From Bradyrhizobium cytisi (lineage in GTDB: Bacteria; Pseudomonadota; Alphaproteobacteria; Rhizobiales; Xanthobacteraceae): 64,000 nt of DNA. A program made the translations under genes and the position numbers. Shown one piece after another: positions 1-7,714 of this stretch. Below the pieces are notes generated by a model, which was not told the origin of the DNA, did no database searches, and saw only the letters and a program-made list of their open reading frames with translations. The stretch spans positions 1 to 64,000 of the forward strand of contig NZ_VSSR01000069.1 of the NCBI RefSeq assembly GCF_008123515.1, written 5' to 3'. Numbering within the stretch: position 1 is the stretch's first letter; each line of letters opens with the position of its first letter.

Positions 1-28
1 TCAGATGGGCGAACGCTCTAGTCGCTGT

Positions 29-129
29 CATTCCGGCACGCTGCTTGGCGCGAACCCGGAATCCATCGTGCCACAATCAATGTCGATACATGGATTCCGG
101 GCTCGCGCCCAAAGGCGCGCCCCGGAATG
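29..129. repeat. Nested palindromic intergenic repeat
   Basis: The stretch holds two nested inverted repeats. The outer arms are CATTCCGG (29-36) and CCGGAATG (122-129). The inner arms are CCCGGAATCCAT (55-66) and ATGGATTCCGGG (90-101). The element ends six bases from the stop codon of the leftward CsbD-like gene, so its transcript would fold into a large stem and could act in termination. I see only one copy of this type in the window; that related elements are common in Bradyrhizobium intergenic DNA is recollection, not something tested here. Confidence 0.7.
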
Positions 130-134
130 CCGGC

Positions 135-509
135 TCAGCCGTAATAGCGCCAGCGTGGCGGCGGGCGACGGGCGGGACGCGACATCAGCAGCGCGAGCGC
201 GAAGCCGATGCCGCCGGCGACGAGCAGCGCGCCGAGCGGGTTGTCGTGCACCTTCTGCGCGATCGCCTGCGAGCCATCGCGGAACGTGTCCTGGCCTGCT
301 TCATAGGCCTCCTTGGCGTAGTTCGCGGCGGTGTCCGTAGCATCGCGCGCCGCATCTTTCGCCTGACCGTACAGGTTCTGCACGGTGCCGGCGGCCTCGC
401 GCGCATTCCCTGAAGCCTGGGTCTTCGCGTCTCCGGCCATCTCGCCCACAGTGCCTTCCACGCCGCCCGCCATTTCCTTGGCTGATCCGATAATCCGATC
501 CGCGTCCAT
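135..509 (-). CDS. CsbD family stress-response protein
   Basis: A 124-residue protein opening with the CsbD-type start MDADRIIGSAKEMAGG, followed by alternating Ala/Lys/Asp-rich amphipathic segments with repeated KDAARDATD-like phrases. A Gly/Ala/Leu-rich hydrophobic stretch lies near residues 93-110, and the tail is short and Arg/Pro-rich. CsbD proteins are general-stress proteins of unknown biochemical role. The C-terminal hydrophobic segment suggests membrane contact, as in the ElaB/YqjD group. An AGGAGGATTAT sequence precedes the ATG and supports the start. The gene stands alone and reads leftward, with the next gene upstream more than 60 nt away. Confidence 0.8.
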   Translation of the reverse strand: MDADRIIGSAKEMAGGVEGTVGEMAGDAKTQASGNAREAAGTVQNLYGQAKDAARDATDTAANYAKEAYEAGQDTFRDGSQAIAQKVHDNPLGALLVAGGIGFALALLMSRPARRPPPRWRYYG

Positions 510-572
510 GATAATCCTCCTCGGTGATCAGCCGGAGTAACCGATCAGAAGCAACGCGGTTCCGTTGCATGC

Positions 573-1310
573 CTAAAGAATGAGCCCGCCATCGACGACC
601 AGTGTCTGGCCGATCATGTACGACGACAATGGCGACGCCAGGAACAGCGCCGCCCCTGCCATGTCGGCCGGCGTGCCCAATCGCCGCAGCGGAATGCGCG
701 CCAGCGCGCCTTCGAGCCGCTTGGGATTGTCGGTCGTCACCTTCGTCATCTTGGTGTCGACGAGACCGGGCGCGATGCCGTTGACGCGGATGCCGTCCTC
801 GGCCCAGGCCTCGCCCAGCGTCCGCGTCAATCCGACCGCGCCGGTCTTCGACGCGTTGTAGGCTGGATTGCCCATGGTGGAATGATAGGCCGCTGTCGAC
901 GACACCATGATCAACGCGCCCTTCGCATCCCGCAACATGGAATGAAATCGCGTCGCGCACGCCATCAGGCTCATCAGGTTGATCTCGACGACCGTGCGAA
1001 AGCCCGCCATCTCGAACTCGCCGCGGCGATAGATCACCGCACCTTGCGCGAGCACCAGAATATCGAGCCGGTCGAACGACGGCTTGAACGCTTCGATCGC
1101 GCTCGCATTACTGACGTCGAGCTGCGCGTAAGCAAGACCGGTGAGATCGGAGCCTTCCTCCGCCGAATATTCCGTGGGCCGAGCACGCGTGCCGCACACC
1201 GCAACATGCGCGCCCCTCGCGCGAAAAGCTTGCGCGATGCCGTTGCCGATTCCGCTTGAACCGCCGACGACAAGAACCTGCTTGCCTGAGAAATCGAGCT
1301 CGTTCGCCAT
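573..1310 (-). CDS. SDR family NAD(P)-dependent oxidoreductase
   Basis: A 245-residue classical short-chain dehydrogenase. The Rossmann fold begins MANELDFSGKQVLVVGG with the cofactor motif GGSSGIG, the catalytic Ser sits in MVSSTAAY, and YNASK supplies the Tyr and Lys. The C-terminus has the usual VVDGG ending. The frame is open for another 49 codons upstream, but the start at 1310 is preceded by GGGGAGG and begins exactly where the family begins, so it is preferred. Substrate cannot be assigned. It is divergent from the dioxygenase gene at 1547 with 236 nt between them, so shared control is possible but not shown. Confidence 0.85.
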   Translation of the reverse strand: MANELDFSGKQVLVVGGSSGIGNGIAQAFRARGAHVAVCGTRARPTEYSAEEGSDLTGLAYAQLDVSNASAIEAFKPSFDRLDILVLAQGAVIYRRGEFEMAGFRTVVEINLMSLMACATRFHSMLRDAKGALIMVSSTAAYHSTMGNPAYNASKTGAVGLTRTLGEAWAEDGIRVNGIAPGLVDTKMTKVTTDNPKRLEGALARIPLRRLGTPADMAGAALFLASPLSSYMIGQTLVVDGGLIL

Positions 1311-1546
1311 CGCGGCCTCCCCTTTTGTTTTGCTCGTTTGACCTGTCTGCGGATCGATGCAAGCCTTGTCGATCTCGGAACAAGAAACAAGAGCCCAACG
1401 CCGGCGCCGTGATCCCGGTTGACGGCGGGTTGATGGCGCGGAACGCGTAAGAGCCATGCACGCCCGGCGTTGACATCAACCGGCCTCGGAGTAGCTTTTT
1501 CATCGACAGAGCGGGCCAACCGCTCGCGGTTCGCGGGAGAGACGCC

Positions 1547-2434
1547 ATGACGATCGCCATCCGGCAGCTTCAGAAGCATTTCGTCGGCGAGGTTTCCGGC
1601 CTCGACCTGCGACAGCCTCTCACACCGGATGAGGCCCGCGAGGTCGAGGCCGCCATGGACAAATACGCGGTGCTGGTCTTCCACGACCAGGACATCAACG
1701 ACGAGCAGCAGATGGCCTTCGCGCTCAACTTCGGTCAACGCGAGGATGCACGCGGCGGCACGGTGACGAAGGAAAAAGACTACCGGCTGCAATCCGGCCT
1801 CAACGACGTCTCCAATCTCGGCAAGGACGGCAAGCCGCTGGCAAAAGACAGCCGCGCGCACCTGTTCAATCTCGGCAACTGCCTGTGGCATTCGGACAGC
1901 TCGTTCCGCCCGATCCCGGCCAAATTCTCGCTGCTGTCGGCGCGCGTGGTGAACCCGAAGGGCGGCAACACCGAATTCGCCGACATGCGCGCGGCCTACG
2001 ACGCGCTCGACGACGAAACCAAGGCCGAGATCGACGACCTCGTCTGCGAGCACTCGCTGATGTACTCGCGCGGATCGCTCGGCTTCACCGAATATACCGA
2101 CGACGAGAAAGCGATGTTCAAGCCGGTGCTGCAGCGGCTGGTGCGGACCCATCCCGTGCATCGCCGCAAGTCGCTGTATCTCTCATCGCATGCCGGCAAG
2201 ATCGTCAGCATGAGCGTGCCGGAGGGACGGCTGTTGCTGCGCGATCTCAACGAGCACGCGACGCAAGCAGAATTCGTCCACGTCCACAAATGGAAGCTGC
2301 ATGATCTCGTGATGTGGGACAACCGCCAGACTATGCACCGCGTCCGCCGTTACGACCAGTCGCAGCCGCGCGACATGCGCCGCGCGACGGTGGCGGGGAC
2401 CGAGCCGACGGTGCAGCAGCAGGCGGCGGAGTAG
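1547..2434 (+). CDS. tfdA: TfdA-alpha-like Fe(II)/2-oxoglutarate dioxygenase
   Basis: A 295-residue member of the TauD/TfdA family. The metal triad is visible: His115-Ser-Asp117 in NCLWHSDSSF and the distal His264 in RQTMHRVRRYD. A conserved Arg follows in DMRRATVAG and would bind 2-oxoglutarate. TfdA enzymes hydroxylate aryloxyalkanoates such as 2,4-D, releasing the phenol, glyoxylate, CO2 and succinate. The sequence resembles the TfdA-alpha type known from Bradyrhizobium rather than the plasmid type. No chlorophenol hydroxylase or catechol cleavage genes are nearby, so the natural substrate may be a plant aromatic; this is inference. The start follows GGGAGAGACGCC. Confidence 0.85.
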   Translation: MTIAIRQLQKHFVGEVSGLDLRQPLTPDEAREVEAAMDKYAVLVFHDQDINDEQQMAFALNFGQREDARGGTVTKEKDYRLQSGLNDVSNLGKDGKPLAKDSRAHLFNLGNCLWHSDSSFRPIPAKFSLLSARVVNPKGGNTEFADMRAAYDALDDETKAEIDDLVCEHSLMYSRGSLGFTEYTDDEKAMFKPVLQRLVRTHPVHRRKSLYLSSHAGKIVSMSVPEGRLLLRDLNEHATQAEFVHVHKWKLHDLVMWDNRQTMHRVRRYDQSQPRDMRRATVAGTEPTVQQQAAE

Positions 2435-2458
2435 GCGCGTTACTCACCGCCGGACGTG

Positions 2459-2558
2459 GTCATCGCCCGGCTTGACCGGGCGATCCAGTACTCCGAGACG
2501 GTTGCGAGAATCGATAGGCCGCGGCGTGCTGGATGCCCCGCCTTCGCGGGGCATGACA
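2459..2558. repeat. Composite palindromic element, copy 1
   Basis: About 100 bases, with a hairpin at each end: CGCCCGG/CCGGGCG at the left and CCCCGC-CTTC-GCGGGG (2536-2551) at the right. Between them lies a shared core that includes GATCCAGTACTCCGAGA and CGATAGGCCGCGGCGT. The same layout recurs at 6793-6914 and 21157-21256. This copy lies between two convergent genes, the dioxygenase and yqgE, where it could act as a two-way terminator; that role is inferred. Confidence 0.8.
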
Positions 2559-2571
2559 GCGGAGAATGAGG

Positions 2572-3216
2572 CTACGCGTGCCCGGCCTCGTTCGACAGCA
2601 TGCCGGGATCGATGCCGATCTTGCGCAAGGCGCGGCCGTATTTCTCGTCGACGTCGTCGCCGAAGATCAGATCCGCATCCGCGTCGCAGTGCAGCCAGCC
2701 ATTGCTCTGGATCTCGGTCTCGAGCTGGCCCGGCGCCCAGCCAGCGTAGCCGAGCGCGAGGATGGCGTGCTTGGGGCCGGAGCCATTGGCGATCGCGCGC
2801 AGGATGTCGACGGTCGCGGTGAGGCAGACGCCGTCATCGATCCGCAGCGTCGCGTGCTCGATGTAGAAGTCGCTGGAATGCAGCACGAAGCCGCGGCCGG
2901 TGTCGACCGGGCCGCCGGCCAGCACCTTCATGCTTTCGGCATTTTGCGGCAGCTTGATGTGCTCGCCCTTCTTGACGATGCCGAGCTGCTCCAGCAGCTC
3001 CGGGAAATCGATGCTGCCGGCCGGATGATTGACGATGATGCCCATCGCACCCTCGGCCGAATGCGCACAAAGGTAAATCACCGAGCGCTCGAAGCGGGAG
3101 TCGCCCATGACAGGCATCGCGATCAGGAGCCGGCCGTCGAGATAGCCGGCCGAATTGGGGGGCGCAGGGCCCGCCCCGCGGGTGCTTTCGCCCGTCCTCT
3201 TGCCTGTGGGAGCCAT
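2572..3216 (-). CDS. YqgE/AlgH family protein (UPF0301)
   Basis: A 214-residue protein whose body matches the YqgE/AlgH family. Visible family phrases include GYLDGRLLIAMPVMGD near the start, GAMGIIVNHPAG, VLAGGPVDTGRGFVLHS and LALGYAGWAPGQLE. Members are small alpha/beta proteins found widely in proteobacteria with no settled biochemical function; AlgH was first linked to alginate regulation in Pseudomonas. About 24 residues precede the family core and are rich in Gly, Pro and Arg. The gene is divergent from the DsbD-alpha-like gene at 3359, with 142 nt between them. Confidence 0.85.
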   Translation of the reverse strand: MAPTGKRTGESTRGAGPAPPNSAGYLDGRLLIAMPVMGDSRFERSVIYLCAHSAEGAMGIIVNHPAGSIDFPELLEQLGIVKKGEHIKLPQNAESMKVLAGGPVDTGRGFVLHSSDFYIEHATLRIDDGVCLTATVDILRAIANGSGPKHAILALGYAGWAPGQLETEIQSNGWLHCDADADLIFGDDVDEKYGRALRKIGIDPGMLSNEAGHA

Positions 3217-3358
3217 GGATAAAGCACTCCGGGTTCAATTCCTATCCTGATGTCGGGCCGACCTGCTGTCAAATCAAGGCTTGCAGAGACTTGAATCAAG
3301 TGCATCCATCACAAGCAATTCAATGGTTTGCCCCGGAACGACCCTGTAAAGACGTGCC

Positions 3359-4198
3359 ATGCTGACAAGAGTTCCCCTGCATGCGGCGATTGGCGTCGCG
3401 ACAACCTTGCTTGCGTCGTCGCTGGCGATGGGTGCCCATGCCGGCGATGCTTCACCGTGGCAGCGCGACGGCCATTCCGCGGTGCGGTTGCTCGCGGGAT
3501 CGCGCAGCGGCGCGGTCCTGCTCGGCGGTATCGCTTTCCAGCTCCAGCCCGGCTGGAAGACCTATTGGCGCATGCCGGGCGATTCCGGCGTGCCGCCGCG
3601 GTTCGACTTCTCCAAGTCGGACAATGTCGAAACGGTGACCGTGATGTGGCCGGCGCCGCTGAAGTTCGACGACGGTGCGGGCGGCCATTCGATCGGCTAT
3701 CACGACCAGATCGTGCTGCCCTTGCGCATCGTCGCCAAGGCCGCCGACAAGCCGGTGACGCTGCGCGCCGAGATCAACTACGCGGTCTGCGAAAAGCTCT
3801 GCATTCCCGTCGAGGCCAATGTCGAGCTCGGCTTCAACAACGTCGCCTCGACCGAGGATGCCAATCTGCGCGCGGCACTCGACACCGTGCCGAAGCCCGC
3901 CACGATCGGCGATGCCAATCCGCTGACCATCCGCGACGTCAAGCGCGACGGTCCCAAGAACGTAATGGTCGACGTCGTTGCGCCGGAGAACAGCAACGTC
4001 AATCTGTTCGTGGAAGGGCCGACGCCCGAATGGTCGTTGCCCATTCCTGATCCGGTCGCGCACAGCCCGCCCGGCGTGAAGCGATTTTCCTTCGAGCTCG
4101 ACGGCTTGCCACCGGGCGCCAAGCCCGACGGTGCAGCGTTGAAGTTCACGCTGGTGGGGGCGGAGAAATCCTACGAGTTCAATACGAAGTTGGAGTGA
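3359..4198 (+). CDS. Secreted DsbD-alpha-like (thiol:disulfide interchange N-domain) protein
   Basis: A 279-residue protein with a signal peptide, hydrophobic over about residues 8-25 and with a likely cut after AMGAHA. The rest resembles the periplasmic alpha domain of DsbD. The phrase GWKTYWRMPGDSGVPP is typical, and YAVCEKLCIP carries two Cys spaced C-x4-C that could form the redox pair. The membrane and thioredoxin parts of DsbD are absent, so this is a stand-alone alpha domain that would need a separate electron donor, not seen here. Periplasmic location is inferred from the signal peptide. Confidence 0.75.
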   Translation: MLTRVPLHAAIGVATTLLASSLAMGAHAGDASPWQRDGHSAVRLLAGSRSGAVLLGGIAFQLQPGWKTYWRMPGDSGVPPRFDFSKSDNVETVTVMWPAPLKFDDGAGGHSIGYHDQIVLPLRIVAKAADKPVTLRAEINYAVCEKLCIPVEANVELGFNNVASTEDANLRAALDTVPKPATIGDANPLTIRDVKRDGPKNVMVDVVAPENSNVNLFVEGPTPEWSLPIPDPVAHSPPGVKRFSFELDGLPPGAKPDGAALKFTLVGAEKSYEFNTKLE

Positions 4199-4205
4199 GT
4201 CTGAG

Positions 4206-4256
4206 CTGTCGTCCCGGACAAGCGCGCCTCAAGCGCGTGCAGATCCGGAACGACAT
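4206..4256. repeat. Imperfect palindromic intergenic repeat
   Basis: The sequence opens with GTCGTCCCGGA and closes with TCCGGAACGAC, forming an imperfect long hairpin that begins about 8 nt after the stop codon of the DsbD-alpha-like gene. Internal GCGC tracts can pair as well. It may serve as a terminator or be a short interspersed repeat. It differs in sequence from the composite elements at 2459, 6793 and 21157. Confidence 0.55.
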
Positions 4257-4370
4257 CGAGGATGGGACGCACACCCAACCGAATCTTAACGATTCCTTGC
4301 TAATCCCAGGGACCACCGCATCAAGCCTGCCGGAGCATGCGGGACGCCCGGGGATCTCGACGTGGCCGTG

Positions 4371-5729
4371 ATGGATGCAGAACCCGCAACGACCGGATCG
4401 GCCGGGCTGATCGCGCGGCTGCGCGCCAGGCTGACGGGCGGCTCGAGCGAAGCGTCGCTGACGCGGCGGCTGGCCGGCACCATCTTCATCATACGCGTCA
4501 TCAGCGCGGGCCTCGCCTTTTTCTCGCAGGTGCTGCTCGCACGCTGGATGGGGACCTCCGACTACGGCATCTATGTCTATGTCTGGACCTGGGTGCTGCT
4601 GCTCGGCAGCATGATGGATTTCGGCATCTCGGCTTCCGCGCAAAAGATCATTCCCGAATATCGCGCCAGCGGGGACCATGCGCTATTGCGCGGCTTTCTC
4701 TCCGGCAGTCGCTGGCTCACCTTCGCCGTCTCCACGCTGGTCTCGCTCGGCCTTGCCGGAATTGTCAAACTGATGTCGCCGTGGATCGATCCGGCCGAAG
4801 AGCTGCCGCTCTATATCGGTTGCATGACGCTGCCAGCCTTCGTCGTCGCCAACACCCAGGACGGCATCGCGCGATCGCACGACTGGATGCAGCTTGGGCT
4901 GATGCCGCAATTCATCATCCGCCAGGCGCTGATCATCGGCATCACGGCCTGCGCCTTCCTGCTCGGCTATCATCTCGGCGCGATCGCCGCGATGGTGGCG
5001 AGCGCCGGCGCCGTGTGGATCGCGATGACCGGGCAGATGGTGGTGCTGAACCGCGCGCTCGCCGATCACGTCGCGCCCGGCCCCAAGGCCTATGACATCA
5101 GCGGCTGGCTCGCGGTCTCGCTGCCGATCCTGCTGGTCGAAAGCTTCTACCTGCTCTTGTCCTACACCGACGTGCTGGTGCTGCAGCAGTTCCGCCCGTC
5201 CGACGAGGTCGGCGTCTACTTTGCCGTGGTGAAGACGCTGGCGCTGGTGTCCTTTATCCACTACGCGATGTCGGCAACGACGGCGCATCGCTTCGCCGAA
5301 TACAATGCGCTCGGCGACAAGGCGCGGCTGTCGGCCTATGTCGCGCACGCCATCAACTGGACGTTCTGGCCGTCGCTGGCGGCGACCGCCGTGCTGCTGG
5401 CGCTGGGCAAGCCGCTGCTCTGGCTGTTCGGGCCACAATTCGTGGTCGGCTACGACATCATGTTCGTCGCCGCGATCGGCCTCGTGGTGCGCGCCGCGAT
5501 CGGCCCGGTTGAGCGCCTGCTCAACATGCTCGGGCAACAGAAGATCTGCGCGCTGGCCTACGCGCTGGCCTTCGCAATGAATGTCGTGCTCTGCATCGCG
5601 CTGGTGCCGCGCTTCGGCGGCCACGGCGCCGCGGCCGCGACCTCGATCTCCCTCACCTTCGAGACCGTGCTGCTGTTCTGGATCGTGCGGCAGCGCCTGG
5701 GGCTGCACGTGCTGGCGTTTGGTAAATAG
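4371..5729 (+). CDS. Polysaccharide/oligosaccharide flippase (Wzx-like, MOP superfamily)
   Basis: A roughly 452-residue integral membrane protein with about 12-14 hydrophobic segments spread over its length. The start region LAGTIFIIRVISAGLAFFSQVLLARWMG is characteristic of RfbX/Wzx flippases, and the later stretch ERLLNMLGQQKICALAYA is also typical. Such proteins move lipid-linked glycans across the inner membrane. A GTG three codons upstream (4362) is an alternative start. No glycosyltransferase or polymerase genes are next to it, so the glycan cannot be named; an orphan flippase is common in rhizobia. Confidence 0.8.
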   Translation: MDAEPATTGSAGLIARLRARLTGGSSEASLTRRLAGTIFIIRVISAGLAFFSQVLLARWMGTSDYGIYVYVWTWVLLLGSMMDFGISASAQKIIPEYRASGDHALLRGFLSGSRWLTFAVSTLVSLGLAGIVKLMSPWIDPAEELPLYIGCMTLPAFVVANTQDGIARSHDWMQLGLMPQFIIRQALIIGITACAFLLGYHLGAIAAMVASAGAVWIAMTGQMVVLNRALADHVAPGPKAYDISGWLAVSLPILLVESFYLLLSYTDVLVLQQFRPSDEVGVYFAVVKTLALVSFIHYAMSATTAHRFAEYNALGDKARLSAYVAHAINWTFWPSLAATAVLLALGKPLLWLFGPQFVVGYDIMFVAAIGLVVRAAIGPVERLLNMLGQQKICALAYALAFAMNVVLCIALVPRFGGHGAAAATSISLTFETVLLFWIVRQRLGLHVLAFGK

Positions 5730-5926
5730 GTACGACGCGCTCGTCCTGGGCCGCCCCCTCGGGGAATGGCTGTTTCGCAACGACCCCAAGGACAGCGCGA
5801 AACACCTGCCGATTTCCAGCTCGGAGCACAATTTTTCTTATTCCACCCAAGCAGTTGCGCCCTGGGGGAAATTTATTCTACGTCGTATTGCCCAACTGAC
5901 GAGATAAATCTAGATTCCCCCAGACC

Positions 5927-6751
5927 ATGATTGACCCGCTTTACGTCGCCTCGGGATTCGGCGTCGGCCTGCTTGTCGGGCTGACCGGCGTGGGAGGCGG
6001 CTCGTTGATGACGCCGCTGCTGATCCTGCTGTTCGGCATCCACCCGACCACCGCCGTCGGCACCGACCTGCTCTATGCCGCCGCCACCAAGACCGGCGGC
6101 AGCGTGGTGCATGGCTGGTCGCGCAGCGTGCACTGGCCGGCCGTGCTGCGGCTTGCCTGTGGCAGCATCCCGGCGAGCGCATTAACGCTGCTGGTGCTGT
6201 GGAAGCTCGATCTCAGGGGCGATGCCGAGCGCAATCTCGTCAATCTGGTGCTGTGCTTTGCGCTAATCCTGACCGCGACATCGCTGATCTTCCGCAAGTC
6301 GATCATGGAGCGGTATCGCCGGCGCACGGAGCAGGTCAGCGAGCGCACCACCCTAATTGCGACCGTCGTGACCGGGGTCGTGCTCGGCGTACTGGTCTCG
6401 ATTTCGTCCGTCGGTGCCGGTGCGGTCGGCGTGACCGTGCTGCTGCTGCTCTACCCGCGCCTGCCGATGGCAACCATCATCGGCTCCGACATCGCGCACG
6501 CGGTGCCGCTGACGCTGGTGGCCGGCATCGGACACTGGATGCTCGGTTCGGTCGACTGGGCCTTGATGGGCGTGCTGCTGCTGGGCTCGCTGCCCGGCAT
6601 CATTCTCGGCAGCTACAGCGCGACGCGCGTGCCGGAGACGGTGTTGCGTGTGGCGCTCGCCAGCGTCCTCGTCGTGGTCGCCGGCAAGATCATGTTCGCG
6701 GAGCTGAACCTGCAATCGGCGATCGTGACGGCTTTGGCCTGGAGCCATTGA
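5927..6751 (+). CDS. TauE/SafE family sulfite/anion exporter-like permease
   Basis: A 274-residue membrane protein of the TauE/SafE (formerly DUF81) family. It shows the two internally similar halves of the family: GLLVGLTGVGGGSLMTPLLI in the first and LGVLVSISSVGAGAVGVTVLLLLY in the second, with about eight hydrophobic segments. Members are proposed to export sulfite, sulfoacetate or other organic anions; the substrate here is unknown. It lies in 5'-3' order after the flippase with a 197-nt gap, so it is probably a separate unit, and converges on bdhA. Confidence 0.8.
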   Translation: MIDPLYVASGFGVGLLVGLTGVGGGSLMTPLLILLFGIHPTTAVGTDLLYAAATKTGGSVVHGWSRSVHWPAVLRLACGSIPASALTLLVLWKLDLRGDAERNLVNLVLCFALILTATSLIFRKSIMERYRRRTEQVSERTTLIATVVTGVVLGVLVSISSVGAGAVGVTVLLLLYPRLPMATIIGSDIAHAVPLTLVAGIGHWMLGSVDWALMGVLLLGSLPGIILGSYSATRVPETVLRVALASVLVVVAGKIMFAELNLQSAIVTALAWSH

Positions 6752-6792
6752 GGCCAACGCGACGAACGAAAGAACACCATTCCATTCTCGCT

Positions 6793-6914
6793 GTCATCGC
6801 CCGGCCTTATGCGCAATTGCGCATCAGGACCGGGCGATCCAGTACTCCGAGATGGCCGTGATCCAATCGATAGGCCGCGGCGTACTGGATGCCCCGCCTT
6901 CGCGGAGCATGACA
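6793..6914. repeat. Composite palindromic element, copy 2 (with extended hairpin)
   Basis: The same element as at 2459-2558, but 22 bases longer. The extra sequence sits in the loop of the left hairpin and contains the perfect 16-base palindrome ATGCGCAATTGCGCAT (6809-6824), which lengthens the stem. The shared core and the right-hand hairpin (GCCTTCGCGG region) are retained. It lies between the convergent exporter and bdhA genes. Confidence 0.8.
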
Positions 6915-6924
6915 GTGCGCCGCC

Positions 6925-7713
6925 TTACTCCGCCGTCCAACCGCCGTCGATCGAGAGGTTCGTGCCGGTGATCTGCGCGGCATCGTCGCTGCACAGGAAC
7001 AGCGCAAGGGCCGCAACCTGTTCCGACGTCACGAACTCCTTGGTCGGCTGGGCATCGAGCAGCACGTCATTGATGACCTGCTCGCGGGTGAGGTTGCGGG
7101 CCTTCATCGTATCCGGAATCTGCTTCTCCACCAGCGGCGTCCAGACATAGCCGGGGCTGATGCAGTTGCAGGTGATCTTGTTGGTCGCGACTTCCAGCGC
7201 CACGGTCTTGGTCAGGCCGGCGATGCCGTGCTTGGCCGACACATAGGCCGACTTGAAGGGCGAGGCGACCAGCGAGTGCGCCGACGCGGTGTTGATGATA
7301 CGGCCCCAGCCCTTCTTCTTCATGCCGGGGACCGCGGCGCGAATGGCGTGGAAGGCCGAGGACAGGTTGATCGCGATGATCTGGTCCCACTTCTCCGGCG
7401 GGAATTCCTCGATCGGCGAGACGAACTGGATGCCGGCATTGTTGACGAGGATGTCGACCGAGCCGAAAGACTTCTCGCCGAGCGCGATCATCCCGGCGAT
7501 CTCGGCCGGCTTGGTCATGTCGGCGGGCGAATAGACCGCCTTCACGCCGAAATCGGACTCGATCTTGGAGCGCTCCTTCTCGATGTCCTCCGGCGAGCCG
7601 AACCCGTTGATAACGACATTGGCGCCGGCAGCCGCAAAGGCGCGCGCATAGGCGAGCCCGATGCCGCTGGTCGAACCGGTCACGACGGCGTTCTTGCCTG
7701 ACAGAGTACCCAT
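6925..7713 (-). CDS. bdhA: 3-hydroxybutyrate dehydrogenase
   Basis: A 262-residue short-chain dehydrogenase that oxidises D-3-hydroxybutyrate to acetoacetate with NAD+. The cofactor motif is GSTSGIGLAYA, the active-site Tyr/Lys are in AYVSAKHG, and the phrase ALEVATNKITCNCISPGYVWTPLV is typical of bacterial 3-hydroxybutyrate dehydrogenases. The C-terminus ends in the family form SIDGGWTAE. The gene begins one base after the patatin gene ends, so the two are almost certainly co-transcribed. In rhizobia this enzyme works in polyhydroxybutyrate turnover. Confidence 0.88.
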   Translation of the reverse strand: MGTLSGKNAVVTGSTSGIGLAYARAFAAAGANVVINGFGSPEDIEKERSKIESDFGVKAVYSPADMTKPAEIAGMIALGEKSFGSVDILVNNAGIQFVSPIEEFPPEKWDQIIAINLSSAFHAIRAAVPGMKKKGWGRIINTASAHSLVASPFKSAYVSAKHGIAGLTKTVALEVATNKITCNCISPGYVWTPLVEKQIPDTMKARNLTREQVINDVLLDAQPTKEFVTSEQVAALALFLCSDDAAQITGTNLSIDGGWTAE

Positions 7714-7714
7714 A

